Below the pieces are notes generated by a model. That model saw only the letters and a list, made by a program, of their open reading frames with translations, was not told where the DNA came from and ran no database searches. A program made the position numbers and the translations under genes. Shown piece by piece: positions 34,469-43,885 of a stretch of DNA of 64,000 nucleotides (the stretch's first letter is position 1; each line of letters opens with the position of its first letter). The DNA is from Algibacter miyuki (lineage in GTDB: Bacteria; Bacteroidota; Bacteroidia; Flavobacteriales; Flavobacteriaceae), in NCBI RefSeq assembly GCF_042427745.1, contig NZ_JBHMFA010000017.1. The stretch is one strand, 5' to 3'.

Positions 34469-34798
34469 CTATAACTGGAAAATCTTTTCCATAAGCATCC
34501 ATTTCTCGCCTTCTTTAGCCATAGGAAGCGCTTGTTGGTATTTCCACATTAGCGTTTCCCATTCTTGAACTGTCGGATTATTGGCATCCATATCGTTCTT
34601 CTTTTCAAATGAAAAACTTTCGTTTACTTTCATAATCATAAATAAACGATTGCCTACTAAATAAATTTCTAAATCTTCTATACCAGCGTCTTTAATACTT
34701 TTGATGATTTCTGGCCAAACCTTTTGATGAGCTATCTTATAATCTTCGATTAACTTTGCATCATCAACTAAATCTAAAGCGAAACAATATTTTTTCAT
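34469..34798 (-). CDS. L-rhamnose/L-fucose mutarotase (RhaM family)
   Basis: 109 residues with the family hallmarks: CFALDLVDDAKLIEDYKIAHQKVWPEI (catalytic His in AHQKVWPE), LEIYLVGNRLFMIM and a late W-x4-W-x-YQ segment. It speeds up the alpha/beta anomer exchange of 6-deoxy-L-sugars so that the dehydrogenase gets its preferred form. The family is named after rhamnose, but the Campylobacter jejuni fucose locus has the same type. It is the last gene of the operon, 18 bases after fucP. Fucose is favoured by context only. Confidence 0.9.
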   Translation of the reverse strand: MKKYCFALDLVDDAKLIEDYKIAHQKVWPEIIKSIKDAGIEDLEIYLVGNRLFMIMKVNESFSFEKKNDMDANNPTVQEWETLMWKYQQALPMAKEGEKWMLMEKIFQL

Positions 34799-34816
34799 AT
34801 GTGCTATTTTTCTAAT

Positions 34817-36157
34817 TTATACCGTTTTTGATTCGTGCTTTTTGAACACGTGCATACCATACCAAGCGATATAACAAAAACATACTAATGGTAAAATAAA
34901 GGAGAAATTAACTTCGGCAACACCCATAATTTTAGTATCGGCAACACCGCTTCCGCCAGCATCGATTATCATACCTTGCAACATTGGTAATAAAGCACCA
35001 CCAACAATAGCCATAACTAATCCGGCTGAACCTACTTTAGATTGTTCTTCCGTTAAATCGTTTAATGCTATTCCGTAAATTGTTGGGAACATTAACGACA
35101 TACAAAATGAAATACCAACTACGCAATATAGGCCAACAATGCTTTCAATAAAAATAGCGCCCGCAACAAATGCACCGGCTAACAGAGCGAAGGTCATTAA
35201 TAATTTGCCTGGGCTCATAATACGCAACATCGCTGTACCTACAATTCTACCTACTGTAAATAATACAAAGGCTACAAATTGGTATGCAAAAACATCTATT
35301 TTTTCGTAACCAGCAACGTTTATGTTGGCTAAATCGATAGCTTCGGCATATTGATAAATGTACGTCCACGTCATAATTTGTGCACCTACATATAATATTT
35401 GAGCTACAACACCTAAAACGTATTTACTATTGGCCGTTAATTTCTTAAAAGTTTCACCCAAACTTGGCATCACGCCGTCCTCTTTAGATTGAGGCATTTT
35501 ATTGACTAAAAACAATACAAATACAGCTAAAATTACCAGACCTAAAACCACATACGGATCGCGAATTACAGCTAAATCGGCCACTTTAATCATGGCTCTT
35601 TTTGCATCGTCTAAGGCGCTAAAATCTGCAATATCATCAGATTGTAGTTTATCGTAAACAAAGTATTTTGCTACCAATAAACCAGCTGTTAACCCAATTG
35701 GATTTACCGATTGCGCTAAATTTAAACGTTGGGTTGCTGTTTCTTTGGCTCCCATAGCAAGTATATATGGATTTGCCGCTGTTTCTAAAAATGCTAATCC
35801 GAAGGTTAACACATATAACGCTAAACAGAAAAACCAAAATTGCTCGGTAATCGCTGCTGGATAAAACAATAATGCACCACCTGCATACAAACCTAAACCA
35901 ATTAAAACACCCACTTTATACGAGTATTTACGCATAAACATTGCGGCTGGTAAAGCCATACAAAAATACCCACCGTAAAATGCCATTTGTACCCAAGATG
36001 CTTGCGTGTTTGTTAATTCTAACACCTTTTTAAAGGCATTTACCATTGGGTCGGTTACTGCGTTTGCAAACCCCCAAAGGGCGAATAAAGACGTGACAAG
36101 TATGAATGGAATAAGTACCTTTTTAGATACTACTGGTATTTTTTGAGTCGTGTTCAT
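34817..36157 (-). CDS. fucP: L-fucose:H+ symporter (FucP family)
   Basis: 446 residues with twelve predicted membrane segments of the major facilitator superfamily. FALWGFANAVTDPMVNAFKK in TM1, the GGYFCMALPAA segment and FGLAFLETAANPYIL in TM4 are typical of the FucP/GlcP group. It would import L-fucose (or a related sugar) across the inner membrane with protons. It lies between the mutarotase and the fucose dehydrogenase genes, so the substrate assignment follows from both family and context. Confidence 0.9.
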   Translation of the reverse strand: MNTTQKIPVVSKKVLIPFILVTSLFALWGFANAVTDPMVNAFKKVLELTNTQASWVQMAFYGGYFCMALPAAMFMRKYSYKVGVLIGLGLYAGGALLFYPAAITEQFWFFCLALYVLTFGLAFLETAANPYILAMGAKETATQRLNLAQSVNPIGLTAGLLVAKYFVYDKLQSDDIADFSALDDAKRAMIKVADLAVIRDPYVVLGLVILAVFVLFLVNKMPQSKEDGVMPSLGETFKKLTANSKYVLGVVAQILYVGAQIMTWTYIYQYAEAIDLANINVAGYEKIDVFAYQFVAFVLFTVGRIVGTAMLRIMSPGKLLMTFALLAGAFVAGAIFIESIVGLYCVVGISFCMSLMFPTIYGIALNDLTEEQSKVGSAGLVMAIVGGALLPMLQGMIIDAGGSGVADTKIMGVAEVNFSFILPLVCFCYIAWYGMHVFKKHESKTV

Positions 36158-36209
36158 GCTAATTAATTAGTTGGTTTAGTGTGATGTATTTTGTTTTGAA
36201 AAGTCGTGA

Positions 36210-36989
36210 TTATATAGAACGGTCTAAATGTGTGTAACCACCATCGACATACAATAATTGCCCTGTAGTATGCCCCGATTTACTAGACAATAAAAAGGCC
36301 ACAGTATCGCCAATTTCTTCAGCGGTGGTCATACGATTTTCAAAAGGAATATTTTTAGTAATAGCCGCCAATTTTTCTTCCTTATCAGGGAATGTGCTAA
36401 TCCATTTTTCGTATAGTGGCGTGTAACATTCAGCAACAATTAAGGCGTTTACACGGATGCTATATGGCAATAATTCTACTGCCCATTCTCTGGTTAAAGC
36501 ATTTCGTCCACCATTTGCAGCTGCATAACCTGATGTTCCACCTTGCCCCGTATCGGCTGTTTTGGAACCAATATTTACAATAGCGCCTTTACTCTTTTTA
36601 AGCTCCGGAAGTGCATAATGTGCCATTAAATAATAGTGTACCACATTACGTTTTAAAGACTCCATGAAGCCTTCGTAATTCCCGCTTTCTAGACCAACAC
36701 TATCGTTAACACCTGCATTATTTACAAGCCCATCAATTTGTCCATACTTCTCAACTACAGCGGCTACAGCATTTTCACATTGTACAGCGTCGGTAAGTTC
36801 CGCAAGGGCATAAAAAATATCGATCCCTTGTTTTTCAAAAGTCTCGATAACCTCGTCTACGCTCGCTTTATTTCTTGTTATTATTACAGGTTTAGCACCT
36901 TCACGAATTAAAGATTCTACAATCCCTAACCCGATGCCTTTTGAGCCTCCTGTTACTATAATAACTTTATCTTTTAAATTTAAATCCAT
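36210..36989 (-). CDS. SDR family L-fucose dehydrogenase (predicted)
   Basis: 259 residues. Rossmann motif TGGSKGIG at 13-20, NNAG at 90-93, catalytic Ser142 (NIGSKT) and Tyr155. The usual YxxxK is YAAAN here: Asn159 replaces the catalytic lysine (codon AAT read at 36513-36515). It should oxidise L-fucose to L-fucono-lactone, as FucX of Campylobacter jejuni does from a similar locus. The order permease-dehydrogenase-lactonase-hydrolase supports the role. The Asn is either a conserved trait of this subfamily or a sign of changed activity. Confidence 0.8.
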   Translation of the reverse strand: MDLNLKDKVIIVTGGSKGIGLGIVESLIREGAKPVIITRNKASVDEVIETFEKQGIDIFYALAELTDAVQCENAVAAVVEKYGQIDGLVNNAGVNDSVGLESGNYEGFMESLKRNVVHYYLMAHYALPELKKSKGAIVNIGSKTADTGQGGTSGYAAANGGRNALTREWAVELLPYSIRVNALIVAECYTPLYEKWISTFPDKEEKLAAITKNIPFENRMTTAEEIGDTVAFLLSSKSGHTTGQLLYVDGGYTHLDRSI

Positions 36990-37023
36990 AATTTGAATTT
37001 TAGTTTTAGTTGTCGTTCTTCTT

Positions 37024-37848
37024 TTACAAATTGTAAATTTTTACCGCATTTCCTCCCATAACTTGGCGTTGTTCTTCTTCCGAGAAATCGATAAAATAAT
37101 TTTCAATAATTTGTAAAACACTTTTATATTCTGCTGCTAAAAGGCATACTGGCCAATCGGACCCAAACAATAATCTTTCGGTTCCAAAAGCATTCACCAT
37201 AACATCTAAAAATGGCGTAAATTCTTCGGGTTGAAAATTAAAATTTTCGGTTTCGGTAACCATACCAGAAATTTTACAAGCTACATTTTTACAAGCTCCC
37301 AATTGGTTTATATATTTTACCCAATTTTCATCTAATCCTTTTGAAATTTGTGGTTTCGCCATGTGATCGATTACAAATTGTTGCTTCGGAAATGCCTGAA
37401 CTAACTTCACCACATTTTCTAAATGCTTTGGAAAAATTAGAACGTCGAAAGTTAAGTTAAATTGGTTTAATTTACTAATACCATTCTGAAAGGCTTCTCC
37501 TAAAACAAAATCTTCATTTTCTACCTGCAATAAAGCACGAACACCTTTAAATTTTTTATTTTCAGCAAAATATTTTAAACGTTCTTCAACATTATCCGCA
37601 CATAAATCAACCCAACCAACAACACCTTTTATTAAGTTGTTTTCATCAGCCAATTGTAACAAAAATTGTGTTTCAGCTTCCGATGGATTGGCTTCAACAG
37701 CAATACAGCCATCGATTCTATTGTTTTCTAAAATGGGTTTTAAATGCTTAGGAAGAAAATCTTTTTGAAGTATTTCCATAGAACCATCAATCCAGCTATC
37801 TCTAACTGGATTGAAATTCCAAAAATGCTGATGTGCATCAATTTTCAT
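37024..37848 (-). CDS. L-fucono-lactonase, amidohydrolase family
   Basis: 274 residues, TIM-barrel amidohydrolase 2 (COG3618-like). Metal ligands are seen in DAHQHFW at 4-10, VIDHMAKP and the late FGSDWPV. It opens the lactone of L-fuconate after the dehydrogenase step. The ATG overlaps the stop of the FAH gene (TAATG), which couples translation. Known relatives hydrolyse L-fucono-, L-rhamnono- or D-galactono-lactones, so the exact sugar is inferred. Confidence 0.85.
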   Translation of the reverse strand: MKIDAHQHFWNFNPVRDSWIDGSMEILQKDFLPKHLKPILENNRIDGCIAVEANPSEAETQFLLQLADENNLIKGVVGWVDLCADNVEERLKYFAENKKFKGVRALLQVENEDFVLGEAFQNGISKLNQFNLTFDVLIFPKHLENVVKLVQAFPKQQFVIDHMAKPQISKGLDENWVKYINQLGACKNVACKISGMVTETENFNFQPEEFTPFLDVMVNAFGTERLLFGSDWPVCLLAAEYKSVLQIIENYFIDFSEEEQRQVMGGNAVKIYNL

Positions 37849-38702
37849 TATTTGTAAGCCTTTACTAATTGCTTTGAAACACCTAATCCTTCGATACCTA
37901 ATTCCATAACATCGCCAGGTTTTAAGTACGTTGGAGGTGTTAAACCTAAGCCCACACCAAACGGCGTACCTGTTGAAATAATATCTCCAGGAAGCAACGT
38001 CATGAATTGACTGATATGACTTACCACGTGTTGTACGTTAAAAATAAAATCGGATGTTGAGCTATTTTGCATCATTTCTCCGTTAATTTTCAACCAAAGA
38101 TTTAAGTTATTAGGATCTTCAATTTCGTCTGTTGTTGCTATAAAAGGACCAACTGGCGCGAATGTATCACAACCTTTTCCTTTACACCATTGTCCAGATT
38201 TTTCAATTTGAAAAGCACGTTCGCTTACATCGTTATGTAAAACGTAACCTGCAATATGGTCAATCGCATCTGCCTCTTCTACATAAGATGCTTTTTTACC
38301 AATAACGATAGCTAATTCTACTTCCCAGTCAGATTTTTCACTGTTCTTCGGAATGATTACATCATCATTAGGCCCCACTAAAGCGGTAGTCGATTTAAAA
38401 AACAATACCGGTTCTTTAGGAATATCCATACCAGCTTCCGCTGCGTGTTGTGCGTAATTTAATCCAACACAAACAATTTTTGATGGTCTTGTTAATGGCA
38501 CACCTAAACGTACATCGTCTGCTACTGTTGGGCAACTTGCTTGGTTTGTTTCTAACCATGTTTTTAGTTTTCCAATACCATCATTTCCAAAAAACTCTTC
38601 ATTATAATCGCTACCAAATGCCGATACGTCGATTATAGTTCCATCTTCTAACTGCACTCCTGGTTGCTCGCTTCCTACTGCTCCAAATCTTATTAATTTC
38701 AT
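37848..38702 (-). CDS. FAH-family 2,4-diketo-3-deoxy-L-fuconate hydrolase (predicted)
   Basis: 284 residues with the fumarylacetoacetase fold: KIVCVGLNYAQHAAEAG, then PVLFFKS and the Mg2+-binding stretch DWEVELAIVIGKKASYV, and late STGTPFGVGLG. In the non-phosphorylative route without aldolase, this enzyme cleaves 2,4-diketo-3-deoxy-L-fuconate to pyruvate and L-lactate. Its partner SDR (38741-39523) makes that substrate. The typical length is 280-290 residues. A wider acylpyruvase role cannot be excluded from the sequence. Confidence 0.85.
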   Translation of the reverse strand: MKLIRFGAVGSEQPGVQLEDGTIIDVSAFGSDYNEEFFGNDGIGKLKTWLETNQASCPTVADDVRLGVPLTRPSKIVCVGLNYAQHAAEAGMDIPKEPVLFFKSTTALVGPNDDVIIPKNSEKSDWEVELAIVIGKKASYVEEADAIDHIAGYVLHNDVSERAFQIEKSGQWCKGKGCDTFAPVGPFIATTDEIEDPNNLNLWLKINGEMMQNSSTSDFIFNVQHVVSHISQFMTLLPGDIISTGTPFGVGLGLTPPTYLKPGDVMELGIEGLGVSKQLVKAYK

Positions 38703-38740
38703 CTTATTTGTATTTTATATTTGTAAAAGTATCGTTTTTT

Positions 38741-39523
38741 TTAATTTCCGTTTAATGTTACAAAACCACCGTCGATGGCATAGTTTGAACCGGTGATAAA
38801 CCCTGCCTCATCTGAACATAAAAACAGCACTAAATCGGCCATTTCTTGAGGTTTCCCCATACGCCCAATAGGTTGAGTTGCCGATAATTTCTCAAACATC
38901 TCTTCTTCTTTACCTGGATAGTTATTTTTAATAAACCCATCAACAAAAGGTGTATGTACACGTCCTGGTGCAATACAGTTGCAACGAATACCATCTTTTA
39001 TAAAGTCTTTCGCAATAGAATACGTCATGGTTAATACGGCTCCTTTTGTCATAGAATATGCAAAACGATCGTTAATACCAACTGTAGATGCAATAGATGC
39101 AATGTTTAAAATAACACCATTTCCGGTTTTCTTTAATGCCGGCAAACATGCTTTAATACAATTGTAAACTCCTTTGATATTTACGTTGTAAAGACGATCT
39201 AAATCGGCTTCCTCACATACTTCAACATTACCAACATGGGCAATACCTGCATTGTTAATTAAAATATCAATAGCTCCGTTTTCGGTAATTGTTTTTACAA
39301 TACTATCCACATTAGCTTGGTTCGAAACATCACATTTATGAGCCGTTGCTTTTTCACCTAAATCTTCAATTTCTTTAACTGTTTGTTCCGCAGCTTCAAG
39401 ATTAAAATCTAGAATATGTACTTCTGCACCTTGCCCAGCAAACGTTAAAGATATGGCTTTACCAATTCCGCTACCGCCACCTGTTATAAGAGCCACTTTA
39501 TTTTTTAAACTGAATTTTGTCAT
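38741..39523 (-). CDS. SDR family 2-keto-3-deoxy-L-fuconate dehydrogenase (predicted)
   Basis: 260 residues. TGGGSGIG at 14-21, acidic Asp39 after the second strand (HILDF, which favours NAD+), NNAG at 90-93, Ser143, and the intact catalytic pair Tyr156/Lys160 (YSMTK). It should oxidise 2-keto-3-deoxy-L-fuconate to the 2,4-diketo acid for the FAH hydrolase two genes on. Gene order places it between the dehydratase and the hydrolase, as the pathway would need. It is distinct from the YxxxN SDR at 36210-36989. Confidence 0.85.
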   Translation of the reverse strand: MTKFSLKNKVALITGGGSGIGKAISLTFAGQGAEVHILDFNLEAAEQTVKEIEDLGEKATAHKCDVSNQANVDSIVKTITENGAIDILINNAGIAHVGNVEVCEEADLDRLYNVNIKGVYNCIKACLPALKKTGNGVILNIASIASTVGINDRFAYSMTKGAVLTMTYSIAKDFIKDGIRCNCIAPGRVHTPFVDGFIKNNYPGKEEEMFEKLSATQPIGRMGKPQEMADLVLFLCSDEAGFITGSNYAIDGGFVTLNGN

Positions 39524-39554
39524 TTTTATATGCTTAATTTATGTAATATAATTT

Positions 39555-41216
39555 TTAAAGAGACATACCACGTTTCCACGGAATAAAATCGTCTTGTCTT
39601 AATTGTCTTGCTTTTGTTTGTTTACCACTAGCCACCTCGATAACAAAGTCTAAAAGTTCTTCACCAGCTTGTTCGATAGTTTTAGAACCTTCGATTATTG
39701 ATCCCGTATTAAAATCGATAATATCATTCATTTTATTAAAAAGAGATGAATTGGTTGATACTTTTACAACCGGTGTTATTGGGTTTCCTGTTGGCGTACC
39801 TAAACCTGTAGTAAACAGAATAACATTACAACCAGAACCTGCCAAACCTGTTGTAGATTCTACATCGTTCCCTGGTGTGCATAATAAATTTAAACCAGAA
39901 GTTACAACCTGCTCCGTATAATCTAAAACATCTTGTACTGGCGATGTACCACCTTTTTTGGCCGCTCCTGCAGATTTTATGGCATCGGTAATTAAACCAT
40001 CTTTTATATTTCCAGGTGAAGGATTCATTGAAAATGCCGCACCTAAAGCTTCTGCTTTTGAGTTGTAAGTAGACATAATATGCGAGAATTTTTTAGCCTT
40101 TTCTGTACTTGTACAACGGTTAATTAACTCCTGCTCTACGCCATTAAGTTCTGGAAATTCTGATAAAACCGTTGCTCCACCTAATCCTACGATTAAATCG
40201 GAAACATAACCTAAAGTTGGGTTTGCTGAAATTCCAGAGAATCCATCCGATCCACCACATTCTAAACCAATCACTAATTTAGATAGGTTTGCTGGTTTAC
40301 GTTCAATTTTATTAGCTTCCATTAAACCAACAAAGGTTTTCTTAACAGCTTCGGCCAATAATTCTTTTTCAGATACACTTTGTTGTTGTTCTAAAATATA
40401 AACAGGCTTGTTATTAGCATCGGCCATTTTACCTAAAGCATCTTGCAAAATACTTGCTTGTGCATGTTGACAACCTAAGCTTAAAACCGTTGCTCCAGCA
40501 ACATTCGGGTTGTTAATATAACCTGCTAAAAGGTTACAAAGCGTTATCGCATCTGATGTTGCACCGCCACACCCACCATCGTGAGTTAAAAACTTAACAC
40601 CATCTACATTCGGGAATAACAAGTTTTTGCTTGTGTCTTCACCGTCTTTCAATATATTTTTCTCTAGCATCGCTTCCGCGGAAACGCCAGATTTATAATC
40701 ATTAATTAAGGCATCAACATCTAATCCTAAATGTTGCTTTTTACCATACCCTAATTTTTCAACTAAAGCTTGTTTTAAAACTTCAACATTTCTGTTTTGG
40801 CAGAATACCAAAGGAATAATTAACCAATTATTTTCAGTCCCCACTTTACCATCGGCTCTGTGATAACCATTAAACGTTTTATTTACAAATTTTGAAACAT
40901 CTGGTGCTTGCCAAACTTCTTTTTCTTCCGAAGAATTAACACCGTACTTTTCCGTATCATGAATAAGGTTAGTGGTACTAATGATATCACCTTTTAAAAT
41001 CTCTTTTTTAGCTTTTCCAACCAACACACCGTACATATAAACGGGATCGCCTTCTGCTAGAGTTTCTGTAACAAATTTATGCTTCGCTGAAATATCATTT
41101 TGAAGTTCGTACACTTGATTTTCAAAAGTGATTTTATCTCCTTTTTTTAAATCTGCTAGTGCGACAATTACATTGTCTTTTTCATGTATTTTAAGTACGT
41201 TTTGTTTTGTTTCCAT
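39555..41216 (-). CDS. UxaA-family L-fuconate dehydratase (predicted)
   Basis: 553 residues: an N-terminal SAF domain (about 1-105, the small altronate-hydrolase domain) joined to the large domain (about 115-553). Motifs include THDGGCGGATSDA, LSLGCQHAQAS, GLECGGSDGFSGISANP and a Cys near LAGSGCNVILFTTG. The family dehydrates aldonates such as altronate and galactarate. In Campylobacter jejuni two UxaA-like genes in the fucose locus carry out the fuconate dehydration; here both halves are one protein. It is the first gene of the operon. Common FucD enzymes belong to the enolase family instead. Confidence 0.85.
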   Translation of the reverse strand: METKQNVLKIHEKDNVIVALADLKKGDKITFENQVYELQNDISAKHKFVTETLAEGDPVYMYGVLVGKAKKEILKGDIISTTNLIHDTEKYGVNSSEEKEVWQAPDVSKFVNKTFNGYHRADGKVGTENNWLIIPLVFCQNRNVEVLKQALVEKLGYGKKQHLGLDVDALINDYKSGVSAEAMLEKNILKDGEDTSKNLLFPNVDGVKFLTHDGGCGGATSDAITLCNLLAGYINNPNVAGATVLSLGCQHAQASILQDALGKMADANNKPVYILEQQQSVSEKELLAEAVKKTFVGLMEANKIERKPANLSKLVIGLECGGSDGFSGISANPTLGYVSDLIVGLGGATVLSEFPELNGVEQELINRCTSTEKAKKFSHIMSTYNSKAEALGAAFSMNPSPGNIKDGLITDAIKSAGAAKKGGTSPVQDVLDYTEQVVTSGLNLLCTPGNDVESTTGLAGSGCNVILFTTGLGTPTGNPITPVVKVSTNSSLFNKMNDIIDFNTGSIIEGSKTIEQAGEELLDFVIEVASGKQTKARQLRQDDFIPWKRGMSL

Positions 41217-41236
41217 AAATACTGGTAAAATAATTT

Positions 41237-41371
41237 GTAGTTTTTACTACTATAAAAAAATGTAGCCTACAATAGTACTATAACTTCCTATTGAAGTCTT
41301 CCAAAAATTTGACTATTACTAATACTATTATTGCACTTTAAGTCTTTAAGATTCTTAAAATGCAATCTTAA
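41237..41371. promoter_or_regulatory. Cluster of palindromes upstream of the fucose operon
   Basis: The 234-base gap before the UxaA gene holds GTAGT-N4-ACTAC (41237-41250), TGTAGCCTACA (41261-41271), TAGTACTA (41273-41280) and TTAAGATT-N10-AATCTTAA (41346-41371). Such short palindromes are the size of operators for GntR, LacI or AraC type proteins. I found no TAnnTTTG here. Function is a guess. Confidence 0.35.
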
Positions 41372-41450
41372 GATCTATTTTAGTTCTTTTCATCTTAAAT
41401 TGAAATTCTAAAAAGACTCGAATCTAAGTTAGAAAAAACATAATAACCCC

Positions 41451-43865
41451 TTACTTAATTGGCTCAATAGCAAACGTTTCTTGCAACTTAATATCTACGG
41501 AAGACGCTCCTATTAAAACTTCAAAATCACCAGGTTCTACCGTCCAATTCATATTAATATCTAGAATTTCCAAATCCTCGGGAGTTATGGTAAAGTTAAC
41601 CGTTTTGGTTTCATTTGCCTTTAAATGTACCCGATTAAAACCACGTAAAATGGACTCGTAAGTGGTAACGCTGCTCACTTTATCCTTTATATACATTTGC
41701 ACAACCTCATCACCTTCTCGTTTTCCTGTATTCTTAATTTTGAATGACACATCAATATTAGCCTGAGCTTTTAATGATGTTCTAGAAATAACCAAATCGC
41801 TATATTCAAAAGACGTATAACTCAATCCGTAACCAAAAGGATACAAAGGCCCTAACACACGGGTGTTGCCATAACCGTTTGGTCCTGCTCCTGGCTGACC
41901 TGCTTGAGAGCCCGGTTTGTACGGAAAGTTTAAAGGAATTTGCCCAACCGATTTTGGAAAAGTTACCGATAGTTTCCCTCCTGGATTATAGTCTCCAAAC
42001 AAGGTTTCAGCAATCACTTCACCAGCTGCTGTACTTGGAAACCAAGCTTCTAAAATGGCAGGTAAAAATTTATTCTCCCAGTTTATAGTTAATGGTTGAC
42101 CATTAATTAACACCAAAACAACAGGTTTACCTGTGGCATAAAGCGCTTGTACGAGTTGGAACTGACGTCCCGGAAGCCCTAAACTGGTTCTCGATTTTGT
42201 TTCGCCTACACGTTTTTCATCTTCACCAACTACAGCAATAATAATATCAGATTTTTTTGCTTGTTCTACCGCGGCATCAATATCAGCTTGCTCTTCTGCC
42301 GATAATGGTGTTTGAATAATTTCACTTCCTGGCCAATCGGGATCTACAATATCACATCCTTTTACAAAATTGACATTCGCTTTGTTCCCTGCATAATTTT
42401 TCACACCCTGAAACACTGAAGTCGAAGGGTTAAATGCCGGACCATATCTACTGAACGTAAAACTAACCTCATCAGCCAATGGCCCTGTTACCAATATATT
42501 ATCGATTTTATCAACATCTAACGGTAATAGATTATTTTCATTCTTCAGAAGCACTAAAGACTCTCTATTTATTTGTTTTGAAAACGCTTCGTCCTCAGCT
42601 GTGTGTACTGTTTTATCGGCATCTTGAGGATTTTCAACATACGGACTATCAAAAAGGCCTAACCTGAATTTAACTCTTAAAACATCAGCAACTCTAGCAT
42701 CAATAGTTTGCATAGAAATAGCACCTTCTTTAATTAATTCGCGTAAAGGTTCCACAAAAGATTCTGGTGTTCTAAACGTGGTTCTTACATTTAAACCTGC
42801 CTCAATAACCTGACGTACCGCTTCTTTATAATCTTCAGCAACATGATGTTTTTCCGAAACATATTCTACCGCCTCACTATCGGAGACCACATAGCCATTA
42901 AAGCCGTATTGCTCACGAAGTAATTCGGTTAAAAAATAAGGACTTGCTGTAACTGGAACGCCATCGTAATCATTATAACTACTCATAACACCCATAGGTG
43001 CAGCTTCTTTAATTACTTTTTTAAAAGGATATAAATGCAGTTGAAACATTTCGCGAGGCGCCACATGCGGATCGGTTCTAGCATCGCCATCTCTGGCGCC
43101 TTTTGGCACACTATAAACCGCAAAATGTTTTAAGGTAGATGCTACACCTTCCGACTGAATACCTAAAACCATTTGTTTTCCCATTTCTGAAATATGAAAT
43201 GGCTCTTCACCATAACATTCCAAAACACGCCCCCAACGCTGATCGCGAGCCACATCTAAAATAGGTGCGTAAACATTGGTATACCCTAAAGCTTTTGCCT
43301 CACGCCCTACAATAGTTCCTGCTTTATAAACCAAATCTTTATTCCATGTACTACCAATCCCGATAGGTGCTGGCAATGGCGTTGCTTTTTCGTGACATAA
43401 ACCATGTACACCTTCATTGGTAAAATCGACAGGAATCCCCATTCTAGTTTCCTCAATAAACCATTTTTGAACCGTATTTATCGCTTCGGCATGTGTACTG
43501 TATGGAAACGCATATTTTGTATGTGTTTTTTCCTGATTCCAAATGGTATTTAAATGTTCGTCGATATTTGCAATACCATCTTTCCAAACTCTATTTTTCC
43601 ATTTTTCGTTTGGCATTTCGTCTTCTAAAACACGAGAATAACCATATAAAGTCACTAATTGACACGTTTTCTCGTTAACATTCATCAACGAAATCAGGTT
43701 ATTAACACGAGCTTCTAAAGGCGCTTTAGAATCTTCAAAAACATCTTTAGTATTGTTTTTATTAAAATCGATCCAACCTTTATGATAAATATTTTTTTTA
43801 TCAGTTTTCATTCCTGTAAATAGAAATGAAACCGCTAACGCTAACGTTATTTTATAATACTTCAT
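41451..43865 (-). CDS. GH3 glycoside hydrolase, secreted
   Basis: 804 residues. A signal-like N-terminus (hydrophobic 5-18) is followed by a GH3 TIM barrel with substrate-binding KHF (246-248) and nucleophile Asp329 in VVSDSEAV, then the C-terminal alpha/beta sandwich (LLPLDVDKIDNILVTGPLADE, GRQFQLVQAL) and a fibronectin-III-like domain at the end (EGDEVVQMYIKD). It removes terminal beta-glucose or beta-xylose. It is last in the hydrolase cluster, 20 bases after the DUF6250-like gene. Specificity cannot be read; beta-xylosidase fits the GH39 neighbour. Confidence 0.9.
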   Translation of the reverse strand: MKYYKITLALAVSFLFTGMKTDKKNIYHKGWIDFNKNNTKDVFEDSKAPLEARVNNLISLMNVNEKTCQLVTLYGYSRVLEDEMPNEKWKNRVWKDGIANIDEHLNTIWNQEKTHTKYAFPYSTHAEAINTVQKWFIEETRMGIPVDFTNEGVHGLCHEKATPLPAPIGIGSTWNKDLVYKAGTIVGREAKALGYTNVYAPILDVARDQRWGRVLECYGEEPFHISEMGKQMVLGIQSEGVASTLKHFAVYSVPKGARDGDARTDPHVAPREMFQLHLYPFKKVIKEAAPMGVMSSYNDYDGVPVTASPYFLTELLREQYGFNGYVVSDSEAVEYVSEKHHVAEDYKEAVRQVIEAGLNVRTTFRTPESFVEPLRELIKEGAISMQTIDARVADVLRVKFRLGLFDSPYVENPQDADKTVHTAEDEAFSKQINRESLVLLKNENNLLPLDVDKIDNILVTGPLADEVSFTFSRYGPAFNPSTSVFQGVKNYAGNKANVNFVKGCDIVDPDWPGSEIIQTPLSAEEQADIDAAVEQAKKSDIIIAVVGEDEKRVGETKSRTSLGLPGRQFQLVQALYATGKPVVLVLINGQPLTINWENKFLPAILEAWFPSTAAGEVIAETLFGDYNPGGKLSVTFPKSVGQIPLNFPYKPGSQAGQPGAGPNGYGNTRVLGPLYPFGYGLSYTSFEYSDLVISRTSLKAQANIDVSFKIKNTGKREGDEVVQMYIKDKVSSVTTYESILRGFNRVHLKANETKTVNFTITPEDLEILDINMNWTVEPGDFEVLIGASSVDIKLQETFAIEPIK

Positions 43866-43885
43866 TAATTAATTTTATTAGTTTT

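Noticed and set aside
34269..34502. 77-codon minus-strand frame after the fucose operon
   Set aside because: It overlaps the end of the mutarotase gene and the operon terminator, and its translation looks random.
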